Below, piece after piece: positions 46,700-57,691 of a stretch of DNA of 64,000 nucleotides. The position numbers and the translations under genes were made by a program. Every line of letters starts with the position of its first letter. The first letter of the stretch is position 1. A model generated the notes under the pieces. The model worked only from the letters and a program-made list of their open reading frames with translations, was not told where the DNA came from and made no database searches. Source of the DNA: Brasenia schreberi (lineage: Eukaryota; Streptophyta; Magnoliopsida; Nymphaeales; Cabombaceae); contig JAYKKT010000079.1 of the NCBI GenBank assembly GCA_036023115.1, positions 11,957,501 to 12,021,500 on the forward strand, read 5' to 3'.

Positions 46700-47910
46700 T
46701 CAGAATGTCTATACATGGACTGCCCAGTGACTGGTTGGCGGATTGATTATGGAGTGACTAGACACTTCTCAAAGACTAAGGAAGGGGCAATGGATCTAAA
46801 AGAATACAAATTAGGAGAATATCAGGTGTATATGGAAAATAATACTTAGATATCCTGGGTACTGGTTCCCAGGTCCTTTAGAATATTTGTATAAGGCATA
46901 AAAGTTGTATTAATTAATGTATTAATTATGTCATCTATAAGGCGCAATCTGATTTTAGTTCTAGCCTTAGTAAAGAAAGGTTTTAAGGATAGGTTTGTTC
47001 CTATGAAGGTGACTGTGGGGAAACATGAGAGAATATTTTTCTCTAAAGAATTTGATGTAGAACATGAACTGTTCAAATTGAAAGTTAATGAGAATGAAAA
47101 TTCTTCTCCTTATATTTATTATGCCTTTAATGTTGATGTGAATGTATGGCATAAATGCCTTGGGCATATAAGTCATGAAAAATTAAGGAAATCATCTAAC
47201 TTTGATTTATTGTCGAGATTTGAGAAAAATACTTCAAAAACTACAAAGCTTGTATAGAAAGAAAAATGGCAAGAAAAGTTTTTTCCAAAGAGACAACAAG
47301 GGCAACAACTTTTTTAGAGGTCATTCACATGGATTTATGTGGACCCTTCACAGTAACGCCATATCGTGAAAAGCTTTATTTTATAACCTTTATAGATGAT
47401 TACTCGAGATATATATATTTATATCTTCTAACACATAAATTTTAGACACTTTAACCTTTTAAAGAATATAAGCAAGAAATTCAAAATCAACTGAGGCACT
47501 CAATCAAATTCCTAAAATCATATAGAGGTAGTGAATATACCTCTACAAAATTTATGAAATTCTGTAAAGACTTTGGTATCGCAAAGCAAAATACAATGCC
47601 TAGGATACCTCAACAGAATGATATAGATAAAAGATATAACATAACCTTACTAAATATGATAAGGTCAATGTTAATTGATACCTCTTCACCAAGGATATTT
47701 TGAGGAGAAGCAATAAGTACAACGGTATACATACTTAATAGAGTACCATATAAGGTTGTATTTACTATACCATATGAGATGTGGTTTGGAAGAAAACCCA
47801 ACCTAAGTCATCTCAGGAGGTGGGAATCTATTGCACATGTAAAAATCCTTGATCAGTCTAGAGATAAGATAGATAGTAGGTCTTTAAAATGTATATTCAT
47901 CAAAAATTGA
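46700..47910 (+). pseudogene. copia protease and integrase (U2)
   Basis: The best piece is 46928-47257 (ILVLALVKKGFKDRF ... WHKCLGHISHEKL), with a frameshift before the second zinc-binding part. The core (HMDLCGPF at about 47328, YFITFIDDYSRY at about 47380) keeps the first and second-region residues better than U1, but a TAG near 47443 and the shared TGA at 47701-47703 close it. Confidence 0.75.
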
Positions 47911-47939
47911 ATCCATTAAGAAAACTAGGTTTTGGAATT

Positions 47940-49364
47940 GACTGATTTGCCAAAATCAAGGAAAGCCATAAGCTACAAATGGGTTATCAAATAAAATAAA
48001 ATATTGACGGTTAAATCAAAAAGTTTAAATCAAGGTTGGTTTTAAAGAGTTTTTTGCAAAAAGAGATGATAGATTACGTTGAGACATATTATCTTGTTGT
48101 GAAATTTGCATCCACAAGGATAATCCTCACAATATCTACATATTATGATTTGGGCTTACATCAGTTAGATGTAAAAAAAACTTTTCTAAACAGAGATTTA
48201 GACGAAATCATATACATGCAACCTGAAGGATATATAGTTGAAAGCCAAGAAGATAAAGTATCTAGGTTGAAAAGATCTTTATATGGCTTGAAACAGTCAC
48301 CTCGCCAATGATATTTGACTTTTCAAAATATCATTATAGAACTTGGGTTTATGGCTAATAAGCTTGATCACTGTGTATATGTCTTGAACAATGGGAGCCA
48401 CTTTGTCATCTTATCGTTATATGTAGATGATATATTGTTGACTCGGAATGACAATAAGATGATTGTCAAAATCAACTCATGGTTAAACTCAAGGTTTAAA
48501 ATGAATATGGTGGAAGCATCCTATATCTTGGGTATAAATATCTCTTGAGATAGAGAATTTAAACTCTTGTGCCTAAGTCAAGAGAGATATATTAACTATA
48601 TCCTAAATAAGTTCAAAATGGGTGAATGCAAGTCTGTTATTACACTCGTTGCAAAAGGAGTCAAACTAAGTAAGGTTGATTGTCCTAGTGAAGGAGACGA
48701 TAAGTCTAACATTCCTTATGCATAAGCTATTGGTAGCTTGATGTATGCTACGTTGTGTATAAGACTTGATATCAGCTTTGTTGTTTGCATTGTGAGTAGA
48801 TATCAAAGTAATCTTCGATGGCAACATTGGATAGTTATAAAAAGGATTTTAAGATATTTGAAAGATGAAAATGTATTTTCGAAAAGATGAATTGAAAGTG
48901 GTAGGATACTCAGATGCTGACTTTCCTGTGAACAAAGATGACAACAAATCAACCTCGAGACAAATATTCTTATTTGGAGGTGGTGTTGTTTCTTAGGTAT
49001 GTAAGAAAAAAGGTTGTGTAGTATTACACAAGAAGCTAAGTATGTGACTTGCTATATGACTGCGATAAGTACCATTTGGATAAGCTGCTTCATACGAGAT
49101 TTGAAGCTGGAGATAACCGACAAGCCAATTGTCATTTACTGTGACAACAATGTAGCAATTACTCTTATCAAGAGTGGAGCTGGCAACTCTAACAGCAAGC
49201 ATGTAATGGTTAAATACCACTATGTTCATGATATGGTTATAAAAAAGGAAATATCCATCTCATACATGCCAACTTATAATATGTTGGCAAGCCCCTTGAC
49301 TAAAGGCACAACAGAGGATCTTTTCTCAAAACATGTTGCAAACATGGGTTTGAGATATATTTGA
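47940..49364 (+). pseudogene. copia reverse transcriptase and RNase H (U2)
   Basis: The RT shows LHQLDVKKTFLNRDL at about 48157, SLYGLKQSP before the shared TGA at 48309-48311, and YVDDILLTRND at about 48421. The RNase H shows GYSDADFPVNKDDNKS at about 48903 (with the usual D, which U1 has changed to Y), VIYCDNNVAITLIKSG at about 49131, and MLASPLTKG at about 49280. Several frames are needed to read it. Confidence 0.8.
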
Positions 49365-49446
49365 TTATTGTGTAGGTAAAAAACCACAACGAATGGTGAT
49401 TGCAATAACAATCATAAAATGACATTATTACGAAAACCTTGCAAAA

Positions 49447-49849
49447 GTGAGAGGAAAACCAATACGCCACTTCACTTGGCTCGAATGGCTAAGCGGGAGA
49501 TGTAAGAAAACATATGACCATTCTCAGCAACTCCTGCATAAAAATGGCAAGACTAGCCATCCAGCTGTTACTTGTGAAAGGGATGCGGGAAAGGATGACT
49601 GTAATGACTATCAAAGGCCGAAACCGTTGGACGGTTTTCTGAGCTTATATAGTGAAATATATAGAGAATCACTGAGAAACTGAGCATTTCTCGCAAGCAA
49701 AACCTATTGAGAGGAAATCTAAAATATACAAAATACTCATACCTCTTTGAAGATCCGTTGTTGCTGTGTACCTTAGCAAAGGAATAGAGGACACCGAAGG
49801 GTTGACTGAAAGCAAGGACATGTCGAAGGGTCGTCGGAATCCCCAAACA
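49447..49849 (+). repeat. Copia 3' LTR (U2), TATA region deleted
   Basis: At about 49648 the sequence goes from CTGAGCTTA to TATAGTGAAATATATAGAG; U1 has about 120 bp between, with CTATAAATAG. The break points differ from those in the 5' LTR of the same element. Confidence 0.75.
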
Positions 49850-51230
49850 AATCCGATCAAGCTTTCCGAAAGGCGGAATGGGAATGAATAGGGAGGCTCT
49901 TTGGTTTCAGTTATGTTTTGAGAGAGGTGTTCTGATTTTGAAGTCGGTTTAGTTACTATTTAAACTGATGAACCGATTTTAAACCGGTCATGACTAGACA
50001 ATGATACTGTCACGTGAATTTTACCACAAAATAACAATTCACCGTCATCTTAATTGAAGAGGTGGATGAGATAAGTTAACTATGGGCGGAGGGAAGGGAC
50101 CTGCAGGGGCTATGGCTCCTATCTGGCAGTTTGGAAAAGTATTGTCCACTCATACAAATTTGAAAATAAGAGTGCCTCCTTAGAATTTTGAAAAATATCA
50201 GGCCCCTTAATAATATTGGAGGTGGCCAATTTTAATAGTTGAGCGGTTTTTATTTGGAAAATTTTGCAAAGTTTTCAAGAAATACCAAAGCATCTCCTTC
50301 GTTCTTTCCTTTCTCCTTCTAAGCAAATACATGAGCCCGAGAGAGATGATTAATATCTAGGTTTATAGGACCTTAAATGTGTTTAGATATTTAATACTGT
50401 GGTTGATAGCTTTGTCACTTGAAATGAAGCAAGGAAAGTGCAACCGATCCATCTTGTAATGTTTCCATTGTTCGTATTATTTGCTTTGACTGATCACATA
50501 AGTCACTTCAAATGTTTGACTATAAGCCCAACAAGATTGCAACCCCATGCTATCCTTACCTATCTTGCATACTTATCTTTTCGTATTTCCTTCCACTGAT
50601 ACTTTTCATCTTGAGAGTGATCACTTCTTCTCATGTAGCCTAAAATATATATATATATATATATCTTTCTCTAACCAAGGATTGGTTTGTTTTGCATGAG
50701 GTTATGTGAGTTAATGGGCTCATTCTATTAGTAGGGCTCTATTTCTTATTCCATTCGTAGAGCTTTAATGCTTTTGTTTTATGTCCAAGTGAGTTTGTAC
50801 GTGTTTTACTTTTGTTATAAAACCACGTTAAGCTTCGTCAAGAGTTAGAATGCGATGATAGTATGAGCATGGCTGGGGTGAGCCTCTTCATGTTGATTCA
50901 AGAGAACAAACATATATATAGTAAGCACCTCTGTTGCTTAAAGGAACATATGAATATTTTACGTAGTCTCCGCTCCTCCCCGATAAAAATCGTGACACTC
51001 AGCCCAGGTGTCATCGAACAAAAGTGGATAATGTACATCATTGTGTTATAATCACTGAGCCAAATGCGATGTGTACAATCAATGTCTCTGAGCTAGCGTC
51101 GGTGTGGAGGATAACGGATGGTGCTAAATATTTCCCATTGCTTCTGCAAAATGTCAGGCTAAATAGTTGAGTCCCACTGAGATTTGAGAAAATAGAAGAG
51201 CGCATAATGTAGGTTGTTTTGAGTTATAAT
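49850..51230. other. U2 spacer including 732 bp absent from U1
   Basis: 49981-50712 exists only in U2. It contains a TA microsatellite (about 50646-50666) and no recognised gene. The rest matches U1 15877-16540. Confidence 0.55.
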
Positions 51231-51755
51231 GTCGGTTACAGGCCTTGTGAAGAATATCTCTTTTTGCATCGGTGTCTTCATATCTTCAGCACACAGCTCC
51301 TTTGTGCATAAACTTGTTTCTCAAACCAACTTTAAAAGTTTCTTCCGTTCAAAGTGGATGATATCACTGAAACAATCCTTTTCCGACAAGTGGAGTCATG
51401 GATTCATAACCGCCGTGTATTCTAGGGATGGCTTCCAATGATCAGAATGGGCATTAATGATATATGTTGCCTTTTCTGTGTCAACCTTGGCACCTACTCA
51501 CATCTGCTGATTTCGGAGTTCTCAGACTCGGTGCCTACATTTCCACCTGATGATTTGCGTCAGTTTATGGTAGATCCGCAATGTCTGCACGTTGCAAACA
51601 ATGGTGAACGTGCTCATGCTGCTGATGGGGGAGCAGCTCCTCGCGAGATCTTGAACCGTAATCCCGTAATTGTTTTCTTGGAATCAATGCTTCCATGGGT
51701 TACTTATGATCATGTTGGTGACGGTCCTCGTGATGAACAAAACCAAGATTGAGTT
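51229..51755 (+). pseudogene. Candidate exon(s) of an unidentified plant gene (U2)
   Basis: This is the counterpart of 16543-17050. The frame 51438-51752 is preserved with few amino-acid changes (TYSHLLISEFSDSVPTFPPDD, ESMLPWVTYDHVGDGP) and the same stop. One more in-frame start upstream at 51229 extends the first frame (VKNISFCIGVFISSA). The identity of the gene remains unknown. Confidence 0.35.
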
Positions 51756-52963
51756 TAAATGGTCTTATGAATACATGCGCCTTAATGATGACAGCGCGAG
51801 TTATATGTTTGTATATGAAGCTGAAAATTTTCTTTATTTGGGATTTCCGGTCGGTAAAATGAGTGGATCTTTGAGGAAAAACTTGATAATCATGGTGCAT
51901 GGATTTGGAACCCAACACCAGCATCTGGGATAATGTACACTTCATGCTTTTACATCTGCCACTGCATGGAATGTTGTGGACTAACATTTTCATTAGCACA
52001 AAGTACAGTAACTGTTGCATATTTGCTTCGTAATTGAGTAGCATGAGTTCTACATCTCTTTGCTTTGATGAGACGTCTTGCTGCCATTTTGAGTTAGAAG
52101 AATATGACCAGCGCCCGGGTTCTCCGCTATGACTGCAATCTGCACACCGAGGTTGCTACTGATGACGTTTAGGGTATGCAAACACTCAGAAAATAGAAGG
52201 CATAAAAGTTGAAAGAAAGCACCATATATGTACTAATCATTAAGGTGCATGACTGCCAATTTACAACTTAGCCTGGTCGAACTAGGGATATTTATTGGGT
52301 GGGGTAGCTCTGAGACGAGGTTCAAGAACCCCGTCCTTGTCCCTGTTGAAGAACCCATCTCCCATATGCGTTCCTGTCATGGTGACCAAAAAGCTTCCAG
52401 TCCCTGACCATTCATCCCCCGTGGGTTCGTGTGAGGACTCATTCCCACGAAGCAAGAGGGAGAGGAGAATCATAAAGAGGGTGAAGAGAAGGGGGAGAAG
52501 GGAACAAAGAAATGATCAAACGCCCTTATTTCAGGAACTCCAAAGATCTATGAGTTAATTGGACGCCTACCAAGTAAAAGGGAAAAGACTGAATCTTGAA
52601 TCAAGACACAGGATTTGGCCGAAAACGAAAATAAAAATCGTACTACTTAACCGACCAAGTTATCAAACTTGAAACGCATCAAGCAAAAGGGAAAGACTGA
52701 ATCTTGAACCAAAACAGGCCACTGAGAACAAAAAGAAAATCAAAACACATCACTGAACCAACTAACCTATCAATTAAATAAAGGAAGGAAAGATACTTGT
52801 AAGCAGACAAGAATGTCGGGGAGTGAAATGAACACTGCGAAGCAGACGAGTCAAAAGACGACTTCCCATGCCATGGAATAGATCCGGAGCTAGAAATCGT
52901 AGATATCTAACATTCCTTTCAGCAATAGATTTCGAAAACATGGAGAATCAACGAGAAACGGAA

Positions 52964-53006
<43 letters not shown>

Positions 53007-53610
53007 GTTGTGTGTATATTTGAGTAAGAGAGAGGCAAGTAAAAGAGGAAACGATTAGCCTTAGGGCTTGTGGGTTCAGAAATTTCTTGTAGAACATATT
53101 TATTGGGAATTTTACCTACACCAAATAAGGGTAATGGTAGTGAAGAACCGGGGTCCGGTTCGCGGGGCGGGAACCTATTGGCACCATCGATGTAGGGGAT
53201 TTCCCACCTCCCCTTGTCCCCATTTCTCCCTCTAAATCTGCCTCATTCCTGGCTGGGCACCATGGTGAGCAGGGGATCCCTGCCCCATTCAGTTTTCTGG
53301 CATACAGAAGAAGAAAAACACTAAAAGGAAAAGAAGAAAATGAGTAGTTTTAGAGTTAGTTCTGCATCCATTTGTCTAGTACGTACAATTGATAGATCCA
53401 TGTTTGTTTATCGCAGTGGGTGTTCCTTTTTTGGTCACAATTGAAAAGAAGAAAAACACTAAATGGTATGCACGCCCCAGGCATTCAACTCGTCCTTAAA
53501 AGTGGAGCCTACTTGCCAGGTGAGCTATCGATCAGAGTGCTATGTTTAACGTAATGTTACCACGATGACGGTGTTAAATAACTTCTTGCTTGCTTTTCTT
53601 GTTTACTACG
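51756..53610. other. U2 unassigned segment with expanded (CT)n
   Basis: It matches U1 17051-18879. The (CT)n tract at 52968-53004 is nearly twice as long as in U1. A small insert near 53440-53460 repeats the AGAAGAAAAACACTAAA word of 53308. Confidence 0.4.
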
Positions 53611-53900
53611 TAGGTGCAATCAAAGGCAAAATCAACCTTAATTAGCTCATGATAACGCAACCATGTTCATTAGCGAACTAAGTAAAGTTTCAAGCACAGT
53701 ACCTTTTTCGCTTGACAACTTCTTAATATCCAGCTTGTCTCACTCTAGTTAGCTTATAAGTTGTTCTATGAGTAAGGAAACAATGAATAATATTTGGTTT
53801 GCTGCATTGTTTAGTAAAACGATTCAAGTTGTCAATCATGCTACAAATATATCATGTGAACGGCGCAATCAGATATGCTTCTGCTGCTTCGCGATGGAAT
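53611..53900 (+). repeat. Orphan copy of the PG upstream flank (U2)
   Basis: Partner of 18880-19170, with the same ordered motif set as the flank upstream of the PG gene at 55235-55730. No coding part follows. Confidence 0.6.
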
Positions 53901-54993
53901 AAAGTAAAGTATCGATACACAACCCATATTGTAAAAGTTCAATGGTAGTATCGATACGTATTGATATGTATTATAATATTTTAACAGGACTTATCAATTA
54001 AAAAGAGTTAATAGTGCAGATATGATGCAGTACAATATACTTCATATATACTATAAGTATGATACGTCTTCATATTGTATGATCCAGTACCGTTCGTTCG
54101 ATTAGAATCCTATCGTGTTGACATATGTATACATGTATATATATCCACAAATATATGTGTTTATCCACGATTAGCTGCGAGAAAAAAAGAGGAGAGGGAG
54201 TCGCCGCACAAACGGAAACTGTGCAGTAAAAATCATATATAAGGAAGCTCATATAAATATTGACTAATCATTAATTTGCCGTTGAAGTATTGACCAATAA
54301 AAGTCAAATCAGCTTCTAGGGGCATCTTTATCCAGTAGCTGTTCAACAACTTGAATAATCCACTTTTGCCTGGCAGGGCTCCCCGACTTACGTGTTGTAG
54401 ACCGCAAGTTCAATTGAATCGACTAGAGCAATTTAGGTCAATTGAATCGACTACAAATTGAGTTGCTAATAGATAATCAAGTTGACAGGACTGCTTTGCT
54501 AAATATATGCATGAAACTTAATCTAACCTTGAAATATGACATGAGATATGGCGAGAAAATTAACTAGTACAATATGAATGTCATTGGGTGGTAACCTAAT
54601 ATTATGGAGTTGTAAATACCGCACTCATCCTTATTCAAATAAACTTAAAATCCCTATTATTAGATTTTAGATTTGAATTTAAAAGGTAAAAAATTATTGT
54701 TATATTTTGTGTACTTTGTATTTGCATTAAATACTTTTTGTTTTATCTTATCTCAATAATCGAATAGTTGATATGATACAGTGGATTTGAACATGGATAA
54801 GATATGCGTATAGACTATGCTCCCTCTATGTATATATAAATCGAATGGTTGAGATGATAAACTGGATTTATACATGAATGAGTTATGTAAATAGATTATG
54901 TTATCTATATATAAAGGGAGATTAGGCTGGAAAATTCGAGCCCCTATTTTCCTAAAGGACTGTTTTTGCCTGGTGTGCTTGATCTTGAAGGCC
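53901..54993. other. U2 spacer with the 81 bp tandem duplication
   Basis: It matches U1 19171-20272. The tandem pair lies at about 54758-54915; the second copy is slightly shortened, and a TATATATAAAG box remains at about 54905. Confidence 0.4.
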
Positions 54994-55134
54994 ATGGCGG
55001 CCGTCGGCCTTGCTAGCATTCCCCCAGTCCTCACAGCCCCATTTTTCCTCGGCCTAAAAGGGTTGGGTCTGGCTGAGCTAAGCTGCCCCCAAAATACTGC
55101 AGCTCCAGTTCCAGAAGCATGCCTGGCATCATAG
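54994..55134 (+). CDS. Small ORF of 46 codons, hypothetical (U2)
   Basis: Identical at nucleotide level to 20273-20413, including the strong start context. Upstream sequence differs by a few bases. No family recognised; see the U1 entry for the reasons for caution. Confidence 0.3.
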   Translation: MAAVGLASIPPVLTAPFFLGLKGLGLAELSCPQNTAAPVPEACLAS

Positions 55135-55234
55135 CTCTAGTCCCTTCAAAATTGCCTAGTGATGTTAACCATCAAACGCCGACTTCTCTTTCTATTAATG
55201 AACGACTTTATCAGATTACGTTTTTAATCGTACA

Positions 55235-55885
55235 ACATTAAAATTTTCTTCTACAACCAATGGCAAAATCAAACTTAATTAGCCCATGAGAACCCAACTT
55301 TGTTTCAAACAGAGTACCTTTTCGGAATGATCCAGCTGCTCCCACTGCCCGTGCACGGCAGGTGACCCCATTCTGCTTAGTTTATCAGTTGTTTTACGAG
55401 TAAGGAAATATAGATGAATGACATATGGATCAAGAACATCTTTCATTGTAAGCAGATTCCTCTTATGTAAGATCTCGATTTGCTGCATTGTTTAGTTAAT
55501 GTAGTTACAATCAAGACTATAAAATGGAGTCTCAATTCTATTTGGATTTTGTAATAGATTATCTAACTTAAATGTTCAACGTAGAATTTACGCTGGAAAA
55601 CAATACTGCTTGTCAATTCCACATCAAACAAGTTTTGTTTGTTTTGGACCCATGACTAATATATCATGTGAAAGACAACTACTTACATGCGATCAGGTAT
55701 GCTTCTGCTTCTTTGGTGTGTATATATAGATGTGTTAGGGATCATTCCCAATCCACCAACATCACAGCCTTTACAAAGGATATAGATCGAAACGATCAAG
55801 TCTTTCATCATTACTGCACCCTAAACTAAATCTTCCATCCCCATTCAGTTAGCCAGGAAAATAGCTACAATATATCCTTCTTGTC
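55235..55885 (+). promoter_or_regulatory. PG promoter and 5' UTR (U2)
   Basis: TATATATAGA at 55721-55730 lies 156-165 bp before the ATG at 55886. The sequence is nearly the same as in U1. Confidence 0.6.
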
Positions 55886-57549
55886 ATGGCTAACAGTGTC
55901 ATTCAAGCTGTGTTTTCCCTTATTATTATTTCCTGGACCTTTGTCCATTCAGTACATGGAACACCAACGTACAACGTTGTGACCTATGGTGCAAAAGCAG
56001 ATGGGGTAACCGATAACAGTGCGGCCTTTCTCAAGGCATGGAAAGCAGTTTGTGGTTCATCACAAGCAGGCACCTTGTATGTGCCCTCTGGCAATTTCTT
56101 GGTGCACCCAACTCTCTTCTCTGGCCCCTGCGCCAGCAGCAAGATTGTAGTCGAGATCGACGGCAACCTGGTTGCATCGGCCGACTATAAACTCCAGAGT
56201 GCGGCGGGATACTGGCTCAAGTTTGACAACGTGATGGGATTGACATTCCACGGAGGATATCTTGATGGAAAGGGTTCTGCATTGTGATCGTGCAAAGTTG
56301 CTAACAAAGCGAGCTGTCCTTTTGGGGCTAGGGTAAGTCGTGAATAAATCATGCATTTGGATAATACAAACCAAAAAAGAGAATTTAATGATACCTAAAA
56401 AGTTAAACAACATTACACGGCCCATTTATTAGTTACTGCATGGTCAAACACTTTGTTCTTGTTAATTACAATACTAATCGATTTTCTCACGTTAATTAAT
56501 GGTTATCTTGTTGTTCTTGTTGCAGTCACTGGCGTTGACGAATTCTAGGGACGTTACACTGAGTGGTATAACTTCTTTTAATAGTGAGCTCTTCAACATT
56601 GTCATCGAACACTGCAACAACGCCTCACGATTCAGTCCTCACGCACAAGCCCTAACACGGACGGCATCCACGTGGAGCAATCTACCGGCGTGACCATCAC
56701 CAACACTGATATCAAGACTGAAGATGATTGCATCTCTGTTGGTCCGGGGACCCAAAATTTGTGGATACAGAAGGTCACTTGTGGACCTGGCCATGGAATA
56801 AGGTATAGCACGACCCAAGTAGATCAATTAGAATACGCTTTATTGTATATAGTACAAATATCCATGTTTTAAGGAATATCATCTGACTTTATCTCAACAT
56901 GGTGATTGCATGCAGTATTGGAAGCCTAGGAAAGGACGGTAATGAAGCGGGGGTGCAAAACGTCACTGTGAAGAACACAATTTTCACGGGTTCTACCAAT
57001 GGATTAAGGATAAAGTCTTGGGCAAGGAGCAGCAATGGTTTTGCCAAAGGGATTGTATTTGATGGAGTCACCATGAATAATGTGAAGAACCCCATTATCA
57101 TAAACCAGCACTACTGTGATAGCAATGTGAATGGCTGCCCGAGCCAGGTGTTTACTGCTTATTTCGTTGATACGATGCCACACTAATTATTGTTGAAAGC
57201 ATTAGAACCTAGAAACATAGTAATTAGTGCAACTTTGAGTTGACAATATTGATCATTCATGTCCACTTTGCAGAATTCTGGGATCAAGATCTCACAAGTG
57301 ACTTATAACAACATCAAGGGCACCTCAGCGTCTCAAGTGGCTATAGATTTTGCATGCAGCGCCACTGTACCGTGCCAAGGCATCAAGATGTCCAACGTGC
57401 AGCTCACATACAATGGCCAACCTGCAATGTCATCGTGCGAAAACGCATATGGGAGTGTTAGTGGCACCGTGGTTCCACGACCCAGCTGCCTCCAATCATT
57501 GGGTAGCTCGAACCGCAAGCTCTTGGGTTTCTCCACCAGCAACATTTGA
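55886..57549 (+). pseudogene. Polygalacturonase (GH28, pollen exo-PG type), U2 copy, full length with several lesions
   Basis: It has complete exon-intron structure: exon 1 55886-56331 (signal peptide to HSVHG, then TPTYNVVTYGAKADGVTDN, the GH28 opening), exon 2 about 56526-56808, exon 3 about 56916-57147, exon 4 about 57273-57549, all with GT-AG introns. It is related to pollen exopolygalacturonases, which act on pectin in the wall. Lesions: TGA at 56285-56287 replaces the TGG of U1 after GKGSAL; 13 bp are missing at about 56621, shifting exon 2; the catalytic GDDC reads EDDC (56720-56731); the poly(A) hexamer reads AATAGA. NTDG, GHGI and RIK are still spelled out in their local frames. A secreted 133-residue fragment without catalytic residues is the longest product. 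All four lesion sites are normal in U1. Confidence 0.92.
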
Positions 57550-57691
57550 TCTCTGCCCGTGTTATTTGATGTATTCTTCTGTAATGAAATAGAATGATAG
57601 AACTAAAGGAAATAGGTATTTGTTTGTATTGGATTTGTAATAACATCTACTTAGCAATCCTTACGATTCAATAACTTACATCACTGTAAAT

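Larger units (their letters stand above)
44395..49849 (+). mobile_element. Ty1/copia LTR retrotransposon, inactive (U2 copy)
   Basis: It has the same structure as the U1 copy: damaged 5' LTR to 44758, primer site at 44761-44772, leader minisatellite at about 44940-45170, gag from ATG 45850 to about 46640, protease near 46735, integrase 46930-47910, RT 47940-48550 and RNase H 48890-49364, damaged 3' LTR to 49849. Stops at 47701-47703 and 48309-48311 and the missing integrase-RT linker are shared with U1. Private lesions include TAA at 48723-48725 (CAA in U1), and both LTRs have lost the block with the TATA box. Gag keeps its early tryptophan codon, so its first frame is longer here (to 46014). 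Confidence 0.88.
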
